Below, one piece after another: positions 60,833-64,000 of a stretch of 64,000 nt of DNA. How positions within the stretch are numbered: position 1 is the stretch's first letter; every line of letters starts with the position of its first letter. Source of the stretch: Akkermansia muciniphila (lineage in GTDB: Bacteria; Verrucomicrobiota; Verrucomicrobiia; Verrucomicrobiales; V1-33). Under the pieces are notes generated by a model. That model did not search any database. It worked only from the letters and a program-made list of their open reading frames with translations, and had not been told where the DNA came from. The position numbers were made by a program, and so were the translations under genes. The stretch lies in contig CAMDJM010000019.1 in assembly GCA_945900785.1 (NCBI GenBank), positions 1 to 64,000 of the forward strand. Direction: 5' to 3'.

Positions 60833-63800
60833 TCAGGGCAAGGGTAGCGCCCGCAGGCGGAAGTAGCGGCGGGTGATGCTGCCGGGAACGATTTTTTCCC
60901 AAGTCTCGAGCGAGGCCCCATTCGGCAAGGATTGAGTGCCTGCCAGCGTCAGATCTGCCTGCCAGTCCACAAGGTCCAGGGAGGATTCCACGATCAGGGT
61001 ATAACCTGCAACGGCTGCGGCCGGCAGCCGGGGGAAGCTGATCTGCAGCACCTGACTGCCTCCCCGGCCGGGCAGGACAGACCATGGCACCGGTGCTGCC
61101 GGCACCTTGGCCATGGGATCCGTGCCGATCAGCCATTCGATCAGATTGGGAAACCCATCCAGGTCTGCATCCGCTGAGGGACCGGAACGGGCAGGATCCG
61201 TCAGCACCGCAGGGTGGAACGACCAGGCGGCCCATGACTGATAGGTCAAAACGGGCGGTGTGCCCGCAGGGAAGCCCCCGGGAGCTGCCGAAGCCGTCCA
61301 TGAAGCAGGCAGGTCAGGGTCTGGATTGGTGCCTGGGTTGACGAGCACCAGCGAGGAGCCGCGGCCAGCTGCGGCGGTGGGCCAGGGAGCCGCTTCATCG
61401 TAGGTGAAAACCTTGACCGGAGTGGAATTGGAAGCGATTTCCAAGCGGACCAGTTCCCCTTCGTTTTTGAGGCTGCCAAAGTATTCCCCACCCAGCACTG
61501 CATCAATTCCTGCCCCATAGCGCAGGCGCAGCGCGGAGGCATTTTTGGCGACAAGGCGGCGCTGCCCGGGATCAATAACGGGGCGGCTGGTGGTATCGAA
61601 GCCAAAGGTGATGCCAAATTGGAAGCGCAGCATGGTCAGGTCGACTGGGGCAGGACCGATGTTTTGCAGCACGATATATTCAAAATCCTGGGCATCCGTG
61701 TAGCCAGCTGCGGCCTCTGCGGTGGTGAGAGCCGGCGGGTGATACATGATTTCGGAGATCACGGTGTTTGTTCCCGTGGCAGGCACCGTAGCCAGGGCAA
61801 AACGCGCTTCCGTTAGAGGGCTCCACTCGTTGGTGGTGGTATTGCGGACCCGGGTGCGGATGGTGGTGGAGGAAGCATTGAAGCTGATAGGACCGTTGTA
61901 GGTGCGGGCACCGGATGCCACCGTGCTGCCCCAGCTGCGTGGATCAGAGCCATCCACTGTATAGTAAATAACAGATCCTGCGGGCGCGGCGTGGGAGATG
62001 CCCAGAAGAAAGCCGGCCGCAATGGTGCCGCCATGCTGGCTGAATACCGGCGGCAGGGTGAGCGGCCAGAGAGTATCAGACAGACTATTGTCCTGATTGG
62101 GATCCCGGAACTGTCCCCTGGTGGTGCCGGAGGCATTCGGAAAAAGGGTGGCGCGGCGGCCGGTGGAGGGGTTGATCCAGTTCGTGAACCATGAGGCATC
62201 CGGGGTCAGGCCGGCCAGGCTCATCAGCGGGCTGATTTCAGCCTGGCACCCGGCGCGGCGCGGCGAGGTTTTGCTGTCAGTGAGCGCCCCGCCGTTGAAA
62301 AGATGCTTCTGGATCCGGTCGGCAAAGATTAGCCGGAACTCCGGGCTGGTCATGAGCCTCCGGAACATGACCGGGATGGGAGTGTTGTTATTCGGCCCGG
62401 CGGTGGAAAGCAGATCGTCGCGCAGGGTTTGGTAGGCAGGGCCCTTGCCTCCCATGTCAAAGCCGCCTTCCGCGTCCCAGACATAGCAGCGCCAGATGCC
62501 CGTGGCGCTGCGCTCGCGGGCCATCGCCCAATTGTTATGCGGCCAGTCCCACATCGCACTCCAGGTATTCAGCAGGATGTAATCAGCAAAATTTGTCACA
62601 TCAAGGACCTGCCGCAGGGCATCCCAATTGGCCTTTACATTCAGATCCGCATTCAGGCGGGGCTGCAGCACAGTGCCCCAATGAACGCTGTCCCCATCCT
62701 CAAAAACGCCGATGTAATTCACATCCCAGGCCTCGCTGCTCTTGTAGTGGCTCTGCATGAAGGCCTCACGGATGCGCTCCACTACGTTGTAGTATCCTTT
62801 GAAATAGCCATTCAGGTAAACCGAAGCAAACCTGCCGACGGTGCCCTCGTGGCCCATGTCTGTCCAAAGCCGGCGGATGAACTCATCGCGGATGAAGGGA
62901 GTGCCAATATCGTTTTTCCCGGCCCGCAGCCGGAATTCCTCAAAGTGCCGGACTTCCGTCTCGGGGATCAGGGCATGGTTGATGGAGCTGGCGCCATAGT
63001 CACTGCGGAAGAAGATATTGAATGACGGCTTCAGCGTGGCATTGGCATCCCAAAGGGTCTTGCTGGGCCCATCATTCAACACCAGCCGTGGCCGGGAATA
63101 GGGACTGGAAGACACGCGCAGGCCGATGGATTCCCGGATCCCCGTTCGGTTGTCAGGATAACAGTATTCCAGAAAGGAAGGCCGCTCGTATGGGCGGCTG
63201 CCGGAATCCGGATCGGTCAGGCGGCCATCCCCCACCGGGATGTTATAATCGGCCGCCAGGTTGGCTCCCCAGATCCCGGCATTATAGTTGCCCCCCTGGA
63301 TGGCAAGGATTCCCAATGGCTTGTAGAAAGTGCGCCCGGCCTCCCCGGAGAGCAGCACTGCGGGGGCGGTGCGGAGACTGGAATGCTGGTTGATCAAATA
63401 GGTGTTCGTAACCACAGGCGAGGGCACCAGCCCCGGCACAAGGCTCCGGGCCGAAATCACGTGGCCTATCCGGTCACTGATCATCGGGAGATTCAATGGC
63501 ACCGTGTAGGTCAGGCCGTTGGTTGCCGAGGGTTCACTGCCATCAATGGTATACCGGATCAGCGCTCCGGGGGTGGGGCTGGCCAGCGTCAGATTAATAA
63601 CTCCGGTGCGGAACCCCCCCGGGGTGCTGAACGCAGGTGCGTCCGCGATGCCAGCCTGCCAGACCCCTGTATTGGGCTGGCCAGGCGTAGCGGTCCGGAG
63701 GTAGCCCCATTGGCTGGTGACAGGATCCCGGCCCCAGGAGTGGAAGGAATCCTGCGGAGGATAGCCAGGATCGAGGGCGTCCACGATGGCCCCGGCGGAA

Positions 63801-64000
63801 TTGGATAGCGCCAGGTATTCGCCATTTGACCCGAGGCTGAAGGGGGCATGCCGCCAGGCTGCTCCGGCGGGAGCCGGGCGGTTGTCCGCCACAATAACGA
63901 GGGAGGCACCTGCCGGGAGCGTGGTGCCGGCCGGTATCAGGTATTTTCGTGGCAGGCCACGGTCATCCGTCAGCGCCCAGTGGGCAAGGTCAACGGCATC
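60833..64000 (-). CDS. CotH kinase/lamin-tail exported protein, 5' end beyond the window
   Basis: At least 1,055 residues; the frame is open to the window edge, and the in-window GTG at 63892 is not the real start. In order: a lamin-tail domain at the edge (RKYLIPAGTTLPAGASLVIV ... SLGSNGEYLALSN), a chitobiase-type beta domain (GALIRYTIDGSEPSATNG), a CotH kinase-like domain (HFEEFRLRAGKNDIGTPFIRDEF, ASVYLNGYFKGYYNVVERI, NNWAMARE), a second beta domain (GSVIYYTVDGSDPRSWG), a second lamin tail (NTVISEIMYHPPAL) and the terminal YTLIVESSLDLVDW ... YFRLRAL module. CotH kinases phosphorylate proteins in spores of other bacteria; the role in PVC bacteria is unknown. Confidence 0.9.
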   Translation of the reverse strand, partial: DAVDLAHWALTDDRGLPRKYLIPAGTTLPAGASLVIVADNRPAPAGAAWRHAPFSLGSNGEYLALSNSAGAIVDALDPGYPPQDSFHSWGRDPVTSQWGYLRTATPGQPNTGVWQAGIADAPAFSTPGGFRTGVINLTLASPTPGALIRYTIDGSEPSATNGLTYTVPLNLPMISDRIGHVISARSLVPGLVPSPVVTNTYLINQHSSLRTAPAVLLSGEAGRTFYKPLGILAIQGGNYNAGIWGANLAADYNIPVGDGRLTDPDSGSRPYERPSFLEYCYPDNRTGIRESIGLRVSSSPYSRPRLVLNDGPSKTLWDANATLKPSFNIFFRSDYGASSINHALIPETEVRHFEEFRLRAGKNDIGTPFIRDEFIRRLWTDMGHEGTVGRFASVYLNGYFKGYYNVVERIREAFMQSHYKSSEAWDVNYIGVFEDGDSVHWGTVLQPRLNADLNVKANWDALRQVLDVTNFADYILLNTWSAMWDWPHNNWAMARERSATGIWRCYVWDAEGGFDMGGKGPAYQTLRDDLLSTAGPNNNTPIPVMFRRLMTSPEFRLIFADRIQKHLFNGGALTDSKTSPRRAGCQAEISPLMSLAGLTPDASWFTNWINPSTGRRATLFPNASGTTRGQFRDPNQDNSLSDTLWPLTLPPVFSQHGGTIAAGFLLGISHAAPAGSVIYYTVDGSDPRSWGSTVASGARTYNGPISFNASSTTIRTRVRNTTTNEWSPLTEARFALATVPATGTNTVISEIMYHPPALTTAEAAAGYTDAQDFEYIVLQNIGPAPVDLTMLRFQFGITFGFDTTSRPVIDPGQRRLVAKNASALRLRYGAGIDAVLGGEYFGSLKNEGELVRLEIASNSTPVKVFTYDEAAPWPTAAAGRGSSLVLVNPGTNPDPDLPASWTASAAPGGFPAGTPPVLTYQSWAAWSFHPAVLTDPARSGPSADADLDGFPNLIEWLIGTDPMAKVPAAPVPWSVLPGRGGSQVLQISFPRLPAAAVAGYTLIVESSLDLVDWQADLTLAGTQSLPNGASLETWEKIVPGSITRRYFRLRALPLP

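Overview
The window looks like chromosomal DNA from a GC-rich member of the PVC superphylum, most likely Verrucomicrobiota (class Verrucomicrobiae). Supporting this are a DUF1501/DUF1549-DUF1553 gene pair, ECF sigma factors placed beside Hanks-type Ser/Thr kinases with WD40-like tails, a PEP-CTERM protein with an autotransporter-associated beta-strand repeat, several secreted proteins with thrombospondin-type-3 calcium repeats, and a CotH/lamin-tail protein. No single marker fixes the genus. Shine-Dalgarno sites are mostly absent; several genes instead carry a pyrimidine run (TTTCCC or TTCCCC) directly against the ATG.

Layout. 1-6.2 kb (minus strand): a Pro/Ala-rich membrane protein with a tiny hydrophobic ORF and a terminator, then housekeeping genes: valine-pyruvate aminotransferase, Ste24-like protease, glucose-1-phosphate thymidylyltransferase and 2-dehydropantoate 2-reductase. 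6.2-24.2 kb (minus): a tightly packed run led by an ECF sigma factor, followed by a 1,887-residue LamG protein, a large secreted protein split by an in-frame TGA, a 1,154-residue repeat/calcium-motif protein, a PD40-type propeller protein and a Ser/Thr kinase. 24.3-25.0 kb: a UPF0175/DUF3368 toxin-antitoxin pair. 25.1-29.7 kb (minus): a second ECF sigma factor, a kinase with WD40 and discoidin-like domains, and a 48-55 residue membrane protein too short for usual gene calling. 29.9-47.3 kb (plus): seven close-packed genes for exported proteins, including a 2,878-residue giant, two proteins ending in S74 tail-fibre chaperone domains (one with a seven-repeat RCC1 propeller), and a PEP-CTERM protein.

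47.3-49.9 kb (minus): a DUF116-polyprenyl synthetase fusion, a Fur-family regulator and the small SRP RNA. 50.0-52.1 kb (plus): two related membrane-anchored coiled-coil proteins and a small lipoprotein, closed by a bidirectional terminator. 52.2-55.9 kb (minus): DUF1549/DUF1553 and DUF1501 genes behind an ECF sigma gene that has lost region 4. 56.0-56.8 kb: a GxxExxY gene framed by three copies of a palindromic repeat, with the remnant of a second unit. 56.8-64 kb (minus): Tex, a zinc-ribbon membrane protein, and a CotH/lamin-tail protein running off the window.

How they work together (inference): the two sigma factor-kinase sets look like signalling modules that could control the neighbouring giant exported proteins. 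The best candidates for undescribed biology are these sigma-kinase-exported-protein clusters, the repeat-framed GxxExxY unit, the DUF116-prenyl synthase fusion, and the pyrimidine start-codon context.
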